Part shown: positions 1 to 6,570 of the stretch, piece by piece
How the letters are laid out: the number at the start of each line of letters is the position of its first letter
Position numbering within the stretch: position 1 is the first letter of the stretch
Assembly: GCA_018712425.1 (NCBI GenBank)
Contig: DVHA01000258.1
Location: 1 to 11,552, forward strand
Reading direction: 5' to 3'
Origin: Candidatus Faecivivens stercoravium
Lineage (GTDB): Bacteria; Bacillota; Clostridia; Oscillospirales; Ruminococcaceae
Length of the DNA stretch: 11,552 nt
The notes under the pieces: model-generated
Database searches by the model: none
What the model saw: the letters and a program-made list of their open reading frames with translations, nothing else
Told to the model about the DNA's origin: nothing
Program-made: the position numbers and the translations under genes

Positions 1-1473
1 CTCGCCTCCGGCCTGGATTATCTCATGCCCATCACCTTCGCCGGTGAAAGTCCCCCTGCCTTCTTCCAAATGTCCTCCCACGGCCGCACCGGCCTGATGG
101 ACCTGGACGGCAGCTGGCTCTGGCAGGAAGAGGGGAATCCGCTGACCGATTATTTTGAAGCGACGTCCGACGCCCTCATCTGGTTAAACGACAGCCTGGC
201 CCAGCGGACGCTCGTCATGGTCCAGGACGGGGTGATTGAGTACGACCCCGCCGACGAACTGGACGCCGCCTATCTGGATGTCTATCCGCTGGCCGACGCC
301 CTGACCGGGGACCCGGCCCGGCTGTATGTCGAAAGCCGCAGGAGCAATCTGACCGAAGACGCGCCTATCGAAACCGGAGTCTTCAACTCTTCCGGCGGTT
401 TTGCCGACCAATACGACAGCTCCTCCGTCCTCCTGCTCGCCGGGGATATCCTCGTCCGCGGGAACTATGAAATCCAAAATTCCGACGGCTATATCTTCGC
501 GGCCGATGTTACCTTCGAGCGCCTGGGCACGATGGGCTACGGGGAACTGCTGTGGGAGCCCGGGCGCTGTGTCGTCCGCGCCGTCGATGCCTCCCACCTG
601 ATGGTCTGCCTCCAGCCGGATGAAGACAGCACCCCCGAGACCCTCCTCGTCGACGCCGCCACCCTCGAGGTGATAAAGCGCTTCCCCGGCGTCTTTGGGG
701 CGGCGGGCAGCTGGCAGTACGAACCCATCCCCGACGGCTGTATTCTCCTGTTTGACGAAGGCGGGGAGAACCGCACCCTTTACAGCCTGCCGCTCGACCG
801 GGAATTCGCCGGCTTTGAAGCTTTCTGCGGCGACGGGGCGGTGGTCCAGGGCAGCAGCCCCGATACCTATGACGTCATCCGCCTGTCCGACGGGGAAACC
901 GTTGTCCAGGACACCCTTTCGGACTACCACTACTGGTCGGACGCCTTCTCCTACTGGACCGGCCCGGACGGCCAGTCCTACCTGGCCTGCCCCAACGCTT
1001 ATCATGACCAGATCCTGCCGGTCGAATACCTTGCCGGCGGATACGGCTGGGAATCGGAAAACCATTTTGCCGTCGCCCGGGAAGGCGGGCAGTTTGACCT
1101 GCTGGACAAAGACGGCCGTCTCCTCCTCTCGGTCCCGCCGGAAGGGGATACCCCCGCAAGCTATCTGGGCAACGGGTGGTTCCAGGGGCAGTCGGGCACC
1201 GGCACCGTATTTTACGCCCCCGACGGGGCCGTTTACCGGTTTGACGCCCATAACCTCTGGCTCACCTACGCGGACCCCGGCGCGCCCCTCTTTGTCCGCC
1301 TCGAAGAAGACGGCACCCAGACCCTGCTGGATGGGGACGGCCGGGTGATCGTCTCCGGCCTTCAGAACATTTACCAGCCCGCGCCGGAAGGGGAGTTCCT
1401 CTGTGCCAGCGAAAACGGCACCCTCGGCCTTCTGGCCTTTGACGGCAGCTGGCTCTGGCAAGAAGACAGCTGA
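1..1473 (+). CDS. WG-like beta-repeat surface protein, 5'-truncated
   Basis: The reading frame is open from the first base, so the gene starts upstream of the window. The first in-frame ATG (25) has no ribosome site, and the eight codons before it match the protein's own repeat. About 490 residues are visible. They are rich in Asp, Gly, Tyr and Trp and made of short beta-hairpin-like units such as FDLLDKDGRLLLS and TLLDGDGRVIV, resembling WG/KWG repeats that probably form a propeller or solenoid. The C-terminal module (SGL..., about 20 residues, then GLLAFDGSWLWQE) also occurs at residues 3-45 of the visible part (SGLDYL..., GLMDLDGSWLWQE), so at least two units are fused in one chain. No catalytic motif is seen. 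It is probably exported, but the N-terminus lies outside the window. The next gene is a paralogue 24 nt downstream, so the two are probably one operon. The substrate or partner is unknown. Confidence 0.75.
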   Translation, partial: LASGLDYLMPITFAGESPPAFFQMSSHGRTGLMDLDGSWLWQEEGNPLTDYFEATSDALIWLNDSLAQRTLVMVQDGVIEYDPADELDAAYLDVYPLADALTGDPARLYVESRRSNLTEDAPIETGVFNSSGGFADQYDSSSVLLLAGDILVRGNYEIQNSDGYIFAADVTFERLGTMGYGELLWEPGRCVVRAVDASHLMVCLQPDEDSTPETLLVDAATLEVIKRFPGVFGAAGSWQYEPIPDGCILLFDEGGENRTLYSLPLDREFAGFEAFCGDGAVVQGSSPDTYDVIRLSDGETVVQDTLSDYHYWSDAFSYWTGPDGQSYLACPNAYHDQILPVEYLAGGYGWESENHFAVAREGGQFDLLDKDGRLLLSVPPEGDTPASYLGNGWFQGQSGTGTVFYAPDGAVYRFDAHNLWLTYADPGAPLFVRLEEDGTQTLLDGDGRVIVSGLQNIYQPAPEGEFLCASENGTLGLLAFDGSWLWQEDS

Positions 1474-1497
1474 CTTCCACAAAAGGAGTGAAACCTT

Positions 1498-2955
1498 ATG
1501 CCTCTTATCCGCCATGAATCCTCCCGCCGCGGCGCCCTGGCGCTGCTGGCGATCCTCGTGTTTCTACTCTCCGGCTGTACTGAAGCGGCGGAGACTTCCG
1601 CCCCGGCAGACAGTCTGTCCTCTTCCGAACCCGCCGCCTCGATATCCGAACCGGAGGAGCCGGAGACGCCCCCCAGCCCGATGGCCGACGGGAAACTCCG
1701 CTTTATCAATGACTATAACGGGAACACCTCGACCGTTTTCCATGGTGATACGGTTGTATACAGCGGCAAAGGCCTCGCCTACCAGCTGACCGGGGGAGGG
1801 GACGATTATTTTTACGTCCAGTCAAACATCGGGGACCAGTACGTTTTCAGCCTCTGCGACGCCTCCGGGACGGTGCGGATTGAAGATTTCGGCGGCTATC
1901 CGGCCGGGGTTTTCGGCAATTGGCTGATTGTCACCGGCTACAACATTTCCGATGAAGAGGGAAGGGAGACGGTCTATGACCTCCGCACAATGCAGCCTGC
2001 CGATATGGGCCTTGGCGCGGTCAGCTCTGCCAACCAGATCGGGGACCGCCTGGTGATCAACACCGCCGACGGGATGGGCGTTTATGCCGTCGACACCCTC
2101 GAGCAGCTGGAGTTCTACCCCGGCTGGTATGGCGACCCTCTTTCTTCCTGGACCAGCCAGACCCTTTCCGAAACGGCCGGGGACTTCCTGATGATGAACC
2201 TTTACGACCCGGACACCGGAAACAGCCAGTACCGCCTGTACAACCCCCTGACCGGCGTCTCCTACGACAATGTCAGCAGCTACCTGGACGGCGACTACTT
2301 TTCTGTCGAAGTGGGGGATACCTATGAGATTTACGACCTCACAACCGGCGAAAAGATCGACTCCGACTGGCGGTCCTACAACTACTATTCCGACGCCGTC
2401 AAAATCTACCGCGCCGGGACCTCCATCCTCGTTTCCGCCCCCGCCTACGGCGGGACAAAAGAGGTGCAGTACGCCTACCAGTCGTCTGATGCGCCTTATA
2501 TTTACGTCCAGCTGGGGGACGGGACATATGACGTCCTGGACCTTTCGGGCAATCTGGTTTTGCAGCTCTCTCCCGGTGAGGATCAGATGGTCACCGACAT
2601 CGGCGGCGGCAGGCTGTCCATCTATAACTATTCGGGCGGGGGCGGTACGGTGGTTTGCTGGCCGGACGGCCGGGAACGGGAGTTTGACGAGTATACAAAC
2701 ATTGTCGGCTTCTACGGGACAGACGGCCTGTTGCTCGGCAGCTACCAGATCGGCAACAGCTATCTCTACGACCTTCTGGACAAAGATGGGGATGTCCTGC
2801 TTAAAGGGCTGAAAAATTACAGCTACGCCGGTTCCGACCAGTTTATCTATGCCGAAATCGGCTTCCGGAAGGGGTATATCACGCTGGACGGCCAGTGGCT
2901 CTGGTCGATGTCCACCTTCCAGACGACCGACGCCGAACCGGATTATTACTGGTAA
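1498..2955 (+). CDS. WG-like beta-repeat lipoprotein
   Basis: A 485-residue predicted lipoprotein. The N-terminus is basic (residues 1-11), then hydrophobic, ending in lipobox LLSGC with lipidated Cys27. A Ser/Pro/Glu-rich linker (about 28-62) would tether it to the membrane. The rest is made of beta-hairpin units such as YDVLDLSGNLVLQL and YDLLDKDGDVLL, ending in the GYITLDGQWLW module. The upstream gene ends with the same module and the units align along their length, so the two are paralogues. The start is set by AAGGAG at 1483-1488, nine bases before the ATG. It probably shares a transcript with the upstream gene. The WG-repeat label is from the look of the repeats, and no enzymatic residue is recognised. 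An adhesive, binding or sensing role outside the cell is only inference. Confidence 0.78.
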   Translation: MPLIRHESSRRGALALLAILVFLLSGCTEAAETSAPADSLSSSEPAASISEPEEPETPPSPMADGKLRFINDYNGNTSTVFHGDTVVYSGKGLAYQLTGGGDDYFYVQSNIGDQYVFSLCDASGTVRIEDFGGYPAGVFGNWLIVTGYNISDEEGRETVYDLRTMQPADMGLGAVSSANQIGDRLVINTADGMGVYAVDTLEQLEFYPGWYGDPLSSWTSQTLSETAGDFLMMNLYDPDTGNSQYRLYNPLTGVSYDNVSSYLDGDYFSVEVGDTYEIYDLTTGEKIDSDWRSYNYYSDAVKIYRAGTSILVSAPAYGGTKEVQYAYQSSDAPYIYVQLGDGTYDVLDLSGNLVLQLSPGEDQMVTDIGGGRLSIYNYSGGGGTVVCWPDGREREFDEYTNIVGFYGTDGLLLGSYQIGNSYLYDLLDKDGDVLLKGLKNYSYAGSDQFIYAEIGFRKGYITLDGQWLWSMSTFQTTDAEPDYYW

Positions 2956-2990
2956 TGGTTTGCCGAACAATTTGAAATTTGTATCGGTCC

Positions 2991-3099
2991 CCTTAAGGGA
3001 CCTCCTTAAGGCTCTGCCTTAAGAATCCGCCAAGCTCCGCCTGGACGGGCCAAAGGCTCTGCCTTTGGAATCCGCCAGGAGCCGCAGGCCCCTGGACCC
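2991..3099. repeat. palindromic intergenic element (two related units)
   Basis: Two related units lie in tandem. Unit 1 is a hairpin, CTTAAGGCTCTGCCTTAAG (3005-3023). Unit 2 is a hairpin, CCAAAGGCTCTGCCTTTGG (3050-3068). Each is followed by AATCCGCCA and then a second small hairpin ending in CTGGAC. A further CCTTAAGG lies at 2991-2998. The stem bases differ between units but stay paired, while the core GGCTCTGCC is constant. Unit 2, with its downstream hairpin through CCCTGGACCC (3099), recurs in inverted orientation at 10049-10099. There is no T-run, so it is not an ordinary terminator, although it may end or stabilise the transcript of the upstream lipoprotein. Confidence 0.8.
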
Positions 3100-3216
3100 A
3101 TTTTTGCCGAACGCCGTTCCCGCGAGACAGTGCCCGGCAAAAAGGGCGCTTCGACCCCGCTTCAAACTTTATTGTTCCTTCAAGCCATACGATATCATAA
3201 ACAGGAGGAAACCCTG

Positions 3217-4203
3217 ATGAAACGAAAATTACCCGCCCTTTTCGCGGCGCTTTTGCTCACATTTACCCTCGCCGGCTGCCAGCAGGCGGAAGAGGCCCCG
3301 TCTTCCGACCCCTCTTCCGTCCCGGCATCGGAAAGCGAATCCGCTTCCGCGCCTGAATCTTCCGAGCCGTCCGCCTTGTCCGAACCGGAGAAGACCTACA
3401 CCCCGGTCCTTTCGCTGGATGACTACCCGACCGTCGACGGCTCGACCGCCAACATCCCGCTGATGGCGCTGGTGATGGAGCGGGCGGCCGGTGCCGAGAC
3501 GGCCGTCGCCGAGAGCGCCGCCAGCGCCAGCACCACCGCCCAGGCCTGGCGGAACCTTTCAAACGGCTATGCCGACCTGCTGTTGGTCTACGAGGCCCCC
3601 GATTCGGTCAAGGAGGAACTGGAGAGCGGCCCCGAGCTGGAAGTGACCGCCATCGGCCGGGACGCGCTGGTCTTTATCGTCAACGAACAGAACCCCGTCC
3701 AGTCCCTGACCCAGGACCAGATCCGGGATATCTACACCGGCGCCGTTACCAACTGGTCGGAGCTGGGCGGCGAGGACCGGGAGATCATCCCCTTCCAGCG
3801 GAACGAAGAAAGCGGGAGCTTCACCCTCTTTAAAAAGCTGCTGATCGGCGGCCGGGACCTGACCCTCCTCGACCCGCCGGAGGAGTACCGCCCGACGACG
3901 ATGGGCGGCCTGGTGGAGGGCCTCGCCGAGTACAACAACGACGGCGGCGCCATCGGCTACTCAGTTTACTATTATATCAACGAGATGTACGCCCAGCCGG
4001 GCCTCCGGCTGATGGCGGTCGACGGGGTGGAGCCGGGCTACGACTCGATTGCCGCCCAGGAATACCCCCTCTGCAACGAATTTTACGTCGCCATCCGGGC
4101 GGATGAGCCGGAAGACAGCCCTGCCCGCCAGCTTTACAACTGGGTCCTTTCCGAAGACGGCCGCCAGACGATCATCGACGCCGGCTATGTCCCGGCTGGA
4201 TGA
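3217..4203 (+). CDS. PstS-like phosphate-binding lipoprotein
   Basis: A 328-residue lipoprotein of the PstS-like periplasmic-binding family (PBP_like_2 type), expected to bind phosphate or a similar oxyanion outside the membrane. The signal peptide MKRKLPALFAALLLTF leads to lipobox LAGC with Cys21, then a Ser/Glu/Pro linker (about 22-62). The ligand-loop motif DGSTAN is at residues 74-79. The family hallmark is at 164-185 (LTQDQIRDIYTGAVTNW followed by ELGG). IGYSVYYYI and the C-terminal QTIIDAGYVP also fit. ATG 3217 is chosen because AGGAGG (3203-3208) precedes it by eight bases and the signal peptide begins there. An in-frame ATG at 3130 would put extra residues before the signal. No pstC, pstA, pstB or phoU gene lies next to it, so it may act alone or with surface proteins such as the two repeat proteins upstream. 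Ligand specificity cannot be read from the sequence. Confidence 0.87.
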   Translation: MKRKLPALFAALLLTFTLAGCQQAEEAPSSDPSSVPASESESASAPESSEPSALSEPEKTYTPVLSLDDYPTVDGSTANIPLMALVMERAAGAETAVAESAASASTTAQAWRNLSNGYADLLLVYEAPDSVKEELESGPELEVTAIGRDALVFIVNEQNPVQSLTQDQIRDIYTGAVTNWSELGGEDREIIPFQRNEESGSFTLFKKLLIGGRDLTLLDPPEEYRPTTMGGLVEGLAEYNNDGGAIGYSVYYYINEMYAQPGLRLMAVDGVEPGYDSIAAQEYPLCNEFYVAIRADEPEDSPARQLYNWVLSEDGRQTIIDAGYVPAG

Positions 4204-4210
4204 CCCGCCG

Positions 4211-4239
4211 CGGCAGCTGCCGGGGAAAAGCTTTTCCCC
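4211..4239 (+). terminator. possible terminator after the PstS-like gene
   Basis: Two perfect palindromes are stacked just after the stop codon: CGGCAGCTGCCG (4211-4222) and GGGGAAAAGCTTTTCCCC (4222-4239). The second forms a stem with a short loop. The bases that follow are CTCTAATTCC rather than a clean T-run, so intrinsic termination is likely but not certain. Confidence 0.45.
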
Positions 4240-4340
4240 TCTAATTCCATTATATACCCAAATGTTCTGATTGTAAAGCTGTTTTGTTCGTGTTTTCCGC
4301 TTCAGGGCTTCATTTTTTTCATCCAGTTTTTCAGCCTCCC

Positions 4341-4369
4341 TTCACATAGCAGTCACTTTTCGGTATTAT
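4341..4369 (+). promoter_or_regulatory. sigma-A-type promoter for the small membrane protein
   Basis: TTCACA (4341-4346) and TATTAT (4364-4369) are separated by 17 bases. A transcript would begin near 4376. Its leader would contain a small hairpin (about 4380-4401, AAGG/CCTT core) before the coding region. Confidence 0.5.
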
Positions 4370-4432
4370 ACTGAACTTGTCCGAAAGGGAAGCCTTCCGG
4401 ATAGTCAGATGGGAAAGAGGCGAGCTGGTGCC

Positions 4433-4909
4433 ATGGGTAAAGGCAAACTGCCGGCGGCCGTCTGTGCTTTGCTGCTCCTTGTCCTTACCGGCGCCGGGGG
4501 CCTTCCCCCTGGTGAAGCGCCCATCCCGGCGGTTTCGGCGGCAGCGTCCGGAACATGGGAAACGGGCGGCCGGTACCTGGCTTTGGATGCAGGGGACGCA
4601 GAAGACGGGGAATCTTCCACCCCGTTTGGCGAGATGCCGGATATGCAGAAACTGACGGAAGCGATGGAGATCATCGGCGATACGCCGCTGGATGAGCTTT
4701 CGGACGCCCAGCTGCAGCAGCTGGAAGACGCGGGGGTTGACCTGGAAACGCTGAAAGATAACGAAAGCCTCCTTGAAGGCGTCCGGGATACCCTCCCGGA
4801 GGAGAATGGTTTCCCCTGGCCGTTGGTCGCAGGCGCCGTAACGGTTGGTACGGCGGGATGCGCGTTTGCCGCCATCCTCATCCATCGCCGCAGAAAGCGC
4901 CCCAAATAA
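4433..4909 (+). CDS. small secreted protein with C-terminal membrane anchor, unknown function
   Basis: I do not recognise this family. From ATG 4433 it is 158 residues. The signal peptide is MGKGKLPAAVCALLLLVLTG, with likely cleavage near the Ala-rich PAVSAAASG stretch (about 29-37). The middle is an acidic, helix-prone region (MQKLTEAMEII, LSDAQLQQLEDAGVDLETL). One hydrophobic span (about 131-150) is followed by the basic tail HRRRKRPK, a typical stop-transfer anchor. The mature middle part should therefore lie outside the cell, tethered at its C-terminus. An alternative in-frame ATG at 4409 lacks a good ribosome site. AAGAGG at 4415-4420 is 12 bases from ATG 4433, longer than ideal, so the start is uncertain by eight codons. 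It has its own promoter upstream and converges on the toxin-antitoxin operon. No Cys-lipobox or LPXTG motif is present. Confidence 0.65.
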   Translation: MGKGKLPAAVCALLLLVLTGAGGLPPGEAPIPAVSAAASGTWETGGRYLALDAGDAEDGESSTPFGEMPDMQKLTEAMEIIGDTPLDELSDAQLQQLEDAGVDLETLKDNESLLEGVRDTLPEENGFPWPLVAGAVTVGTAGCAFAAILIHRRRKRPK

Positions 4910-4938
4910 ACTTGACAGACTTCTTTACATTTCTCCCC

Positions 4939-5000
4939 AAAAAAGCACAGCGCCGGTACAAAGCCCTTAAAGGCCGTCAGTACCGGCGCTGTGCGCGTTT
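4939..5000. terminator. bidirectional terminator between convergent genes
   Basis: A perfect 15-bp stem, GCACAGCGCCGGTAC (4945-4959) with GTACCGGCGCTGTGC (4980-4994), has a 20-base loop. The minus-strand product ends in six T residues (complement of A 4939-4944), a classic intrinsic terminator for the toxin gene. On the plus strand it is followed within three bases by a TTTT run (4998-5001), which can serve the small membrane protein gene. Confidence 0.85.
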
Positions 5001-5263
5001 TAATCGTCATAATGCCCGCGGAGCTGGATAATTTCAATCTGTTCTCCGGCAATCCGGAAGACCAGGCGGTTTTTGTCATCGATCCGCCGGCTCCACATTC
5101 CGGAAAGATTTCCCCGGAGAGGTTCCGCTTTTCCAAGGCCCTGGAATCCGTTTCGCAGGATGTCTTTGAGCAGCAGGTTAATCCGTTTAAGCGTCTTTTT
5201 ATCTTCCACCTGCCAGTTAAGGTATTCTTCCCAGGCGCGTTCGGTAAAGACCAGATTACCCAT
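5000..5263 (-). CDS. yoeB: YoeB/Txe-family toxin (mRNA interferase)
   Basis: An 87-residue protein of the Txe/YoeB family, about the usual length. These toxins enter the ribosomal A site and cut mRNA. The fold signatures WEEYLNWQ (11-18), KAEPLRGNLSGMWSRRI (45-61) and LVF (67-69) align directly with E. coli YoeB. The residues known to matter there are present: Glu47 (E46), Arg66 (R65), His84 (H83) and Tyr85 (Y84). The chain ends two residues after this HY pair. The start overlaps the end of the antitoxin gene by 8 nt, implying translational coupling, with the antitoxin first in the operon. The strong hairpin-plus-T6 terminator begins right after the stop. All catalytic residues are intact, so it is probably an active toxin. 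Confidence 0.93.
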   Translation of the reverse strand: MGNLVFTERAWEEYLNWQVEDKKTLKRINLLLKDILRNGFQGLGKAEPLRGNLSGMWSRRIDDKNRLVFRIAGEQIEIIQLRGHYDD

Positions 5264-5522
5264 TTTCCATGGCCTCCAGCTCTTCCATTGTCTTTACGAC
5301 AACCTTTCCTTCTTCCAGCTGCCGCCGGCTTTTTTCCAAAGCCCGGAGATTGCTGTCGGAGTAAAAGGGGTCGTTCACCGGCCGGAAGGGGAGGCCGTTG
5401 GATTTGATCGACTGCCGCAGGAATATGTTGATCGCGGTGGACATATCCAGCCCCAGATCGCTGAACACTTCGGAAGCCTGTTTTTTAATCTCGTCAGGGA
5501 CACGGATGCTGATATTCGCCAT
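5256..5522 (-). CDS. RelB/DinJ-family antitoxin
   Basis: An 88-residue antitoxin. The N-terminal part, MANISIRVPDEIKKQASEVF (1-20) then LDMSTAINIFLRQ, is a ribbon-helix-helix DNA-binding domain of the RelB/DinJ type. The charged C-terminal half (about 55-88, LRALEKSRRQLEEGK) would wrap and neutralise the toxin. ATG 5522 is preferred: AAAGGAG (complement of 5531-5537) lies eight bases upstream. A GTG three codons earlier lies partly within that ribosome site. It is the first gene of a two-gene operon with yoeB. Known family behaviour is that antitoxin and complex repress their own promoter. A consensus promoter with direct repeats lies just upstream. A DinJ-type antitoxin paired with a YoeB-type toxin, rather than YefM, is a mixed but common pairing in Firmicutes. 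Confidence 0.92.
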   Translation of the reverse strand: MANISIRVPDEIKKQASEVFSDLGLDMSTAINIFLRQSIKSNGLPFRPVNDPFYSDSNLRALEKSRRQLEEGKVVVKTMEELEAMENG

Positions 5523-5544
5523 AGATACCACTCCTTTCCCTTTT

Positions 5545-5574
5545 ATTATACAGCAGTTATCACGCAGTTGTCAA
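5545..5574 (-). promoter_or_regulatory. toxin-antitoxin promoter with candidate operator
   Basis: Read on the minus strand, TTGACA (complement of 5569-5574) and TATAAT (complement of 5545-5550) are both perfect consensus hexamers, 18 bases apart. On the plus strand the spacer and its edge hold a direct repeat, GCAGTT, at 5553-5558 and 5564-5569. The period is 11 bases, about one helical turn. This suits two ribbon-helix-helix dimers bound side by side and is the likely autoregulatory operator. Confidence 0.82.
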
Positions 5575-5608
5575 TACATCAGCGCTCCAAACCGACATAA
5601 AATACGCC

Positions 5609-5639
5609 GTCCCCCGGGATCTAATGAATCCCGGGGGAC
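5609..5639 (-). terminator. terminator of the cytidylate-kinase-like gene
   Basis: A perfect 12-bp stem, GTCCCCCGGGAT (5609-5620) with ATCCCGGGGGAC (5628-5639), has a 7-base loop. On the minus strand it is followed by GGCGTATTTTATG, a weak T-rich tail. It lies downstream of the cytidylate-kinase-like gene and upstream of the toxin-antitoxin promoter, so it should insulate the two. Confidence 0.65.
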
Positions 5640-5675
5640 AGCGCAATTTAGGGAGACGAAGAAAAAGCGGAAAAA

Positions 5676-6332
5676 TCAGTGTTTCTTTTTCGCCTGTGCG
5701 GCCTTATAGGCCTCCTCAAACTTGTCGACATAGTCGGCAATGACGTCGACCGACGCTTCGATGCCGATCCGGCCGCTGTTGATGCAGAGGTCGTAGTTTT
5801 CGGCGACGCCCCACTTGCTGTGGGCATAGAAGCTGTAGTAATTCGCACGCTTCTTGTCCATCCGCTGGATTTCCTTGGCGGCGTTGTTCATGTTGAGGTT
5901 GTAGACATTGACGCAGCGGTTGATCCGGTCGGTCATGTTCGAGCGGATAAAGACGTTGACGACGTTGTGCATTTCCTTGAGGATGTAGTCGGCGCACCGC
6001 CCGACGATGACGCAGCCGCCCTTGGCCGCGACGTCCTTGATGATCTTGGTCTGGACCAGGAACACCTTGTCGTTCAGCGGCAGGTCGGCCATGCCGGTCA
6101 GGCCGCCGTGCATCAGCCCCGGCGTCACCGAAAGGGTGTAGAGGAGGCTGCTGGAAGCCCGTTCGTCGACCTTTTCAAAGATTTCCTTGCTGAAGCCGCT
6201 CTCTTCAACTGCCAGCTCGATCAGTTCCTTGTCGTAAAAAGGGATGTCAAATTTTTCGGCGAGTTTTTTGCCGATTAAACGCCCGCCGCTGCCGTATTGG
6301 CGGCTAATCGTGATGACTGTGCTTTTTGCCAT
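5676..6332 (-). CDS. cytidylate kinase-like family protein
   Basis: A 218-residue P-loop protein of the cytidylate-kinase-like family, which is distinct from the essential Cmk. The P-loop-like segment is ITISRQYGSGGRLIGKKLA (7-25). It reads GSGGR instead of the Cmk GSGKS, as is usual in this family. Other family marks are FYDKELIELA, CVIVGRCADYILK and the basic segment KEIQRMDKKRANYY. The C-terminus is Lys-rich (AAQAKKKH). A nucleoside or nucleotide kinase activity is expected from the family, but the real substrate is unknown. ATG 6332 is chosen because AGGAGG (complement of 6340-6345) sits seven bases upstream. It stands alone, with its own promoter and terminator, divergent from the tetrapyrrole operon. 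Confidence 0.88.
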   Translation of the reverse strand: MAKSTVITISRQYGSGGRLIGKKLAEKFDIPFYDKELIELAVEESGFSKEIFEKVDERASSSLLYTLSVTPGLMHGGLTGMADLPLNDKVFLVQTKIIKDVAAKGGCVIVGRCADYILKEMHNVVNVFIRSNMTDRINRCVNVYNLNMNNAAKEIQRMDKKRANYYSFYAHSKWGVAENYDLCINSGRIGIEASVDVIADYVDKFEEAYKAAQAKKKH

Positions 6333-6433
6333 AATGATTCCTCCTGTCCAAACATTTGACCCTTGCGGAGCCGCGTACCGTTCAGATACAGGCAAACGTT
6401 AGGTAAAACTGTATATGGACTTGGTACACTTCT

Positions 6434-6462
6434 ATTATGCCTGATTTATCCGCGATTGTCAA
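6434..6462 (-). promoter_or_regulatory. promoter of the cytidylate-kinase-like gene
   Basis: On the minus strand, TTGACA (complement of 6457-6462) and CATAAT (complement of 6434-6439) are 17 bases apart. The transcript should begin near 6427, giving a leader of about 95 nt. That leader contains AAAACTGTATA on the plus strand (6405-6415), repeated at the divergent promoter. Confidence 0.78.
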
Positions 6463-6540
6463 GAAGAAAATGATAAAATTTCTACAATTGGTTAAAACGA
6501 CGGAGGCAAATTATACGTTCTGCACAAACTTCTTCTTTCC

Positions 6541-6570
6541 TTGACAGTTTCCCCGCCGTTGTGCTACACT
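6541..6570 (+). promoter_or_regulatory. promoter of the tetrapyrrole operon
   Basis: TTGACA (6541-6546) and TACACT (6565-6570) are 18 bases apart, with the expected start near 6577. The perfect palindrome CTGTATACAG (6576-6585) lies on the start site and could be an operator. Confidence 0.72.

Noticed and set aside
184..2970. Long minus-strand open frames opposite the two repeat-protein genes.
   Set aside because: They mirror GC-rich coding sequence on the plus strand, lack ribosome sites and have no recognisable domains. The plus-strand frames have signal peptide, repeats and operon spacing.
3172..3198. Promoter TTGTTC/TATCAT just before the PstS-like gene.
   Set aside because: The spacer is only 15 bases and the transcript would begin inside or after the ribosome site.
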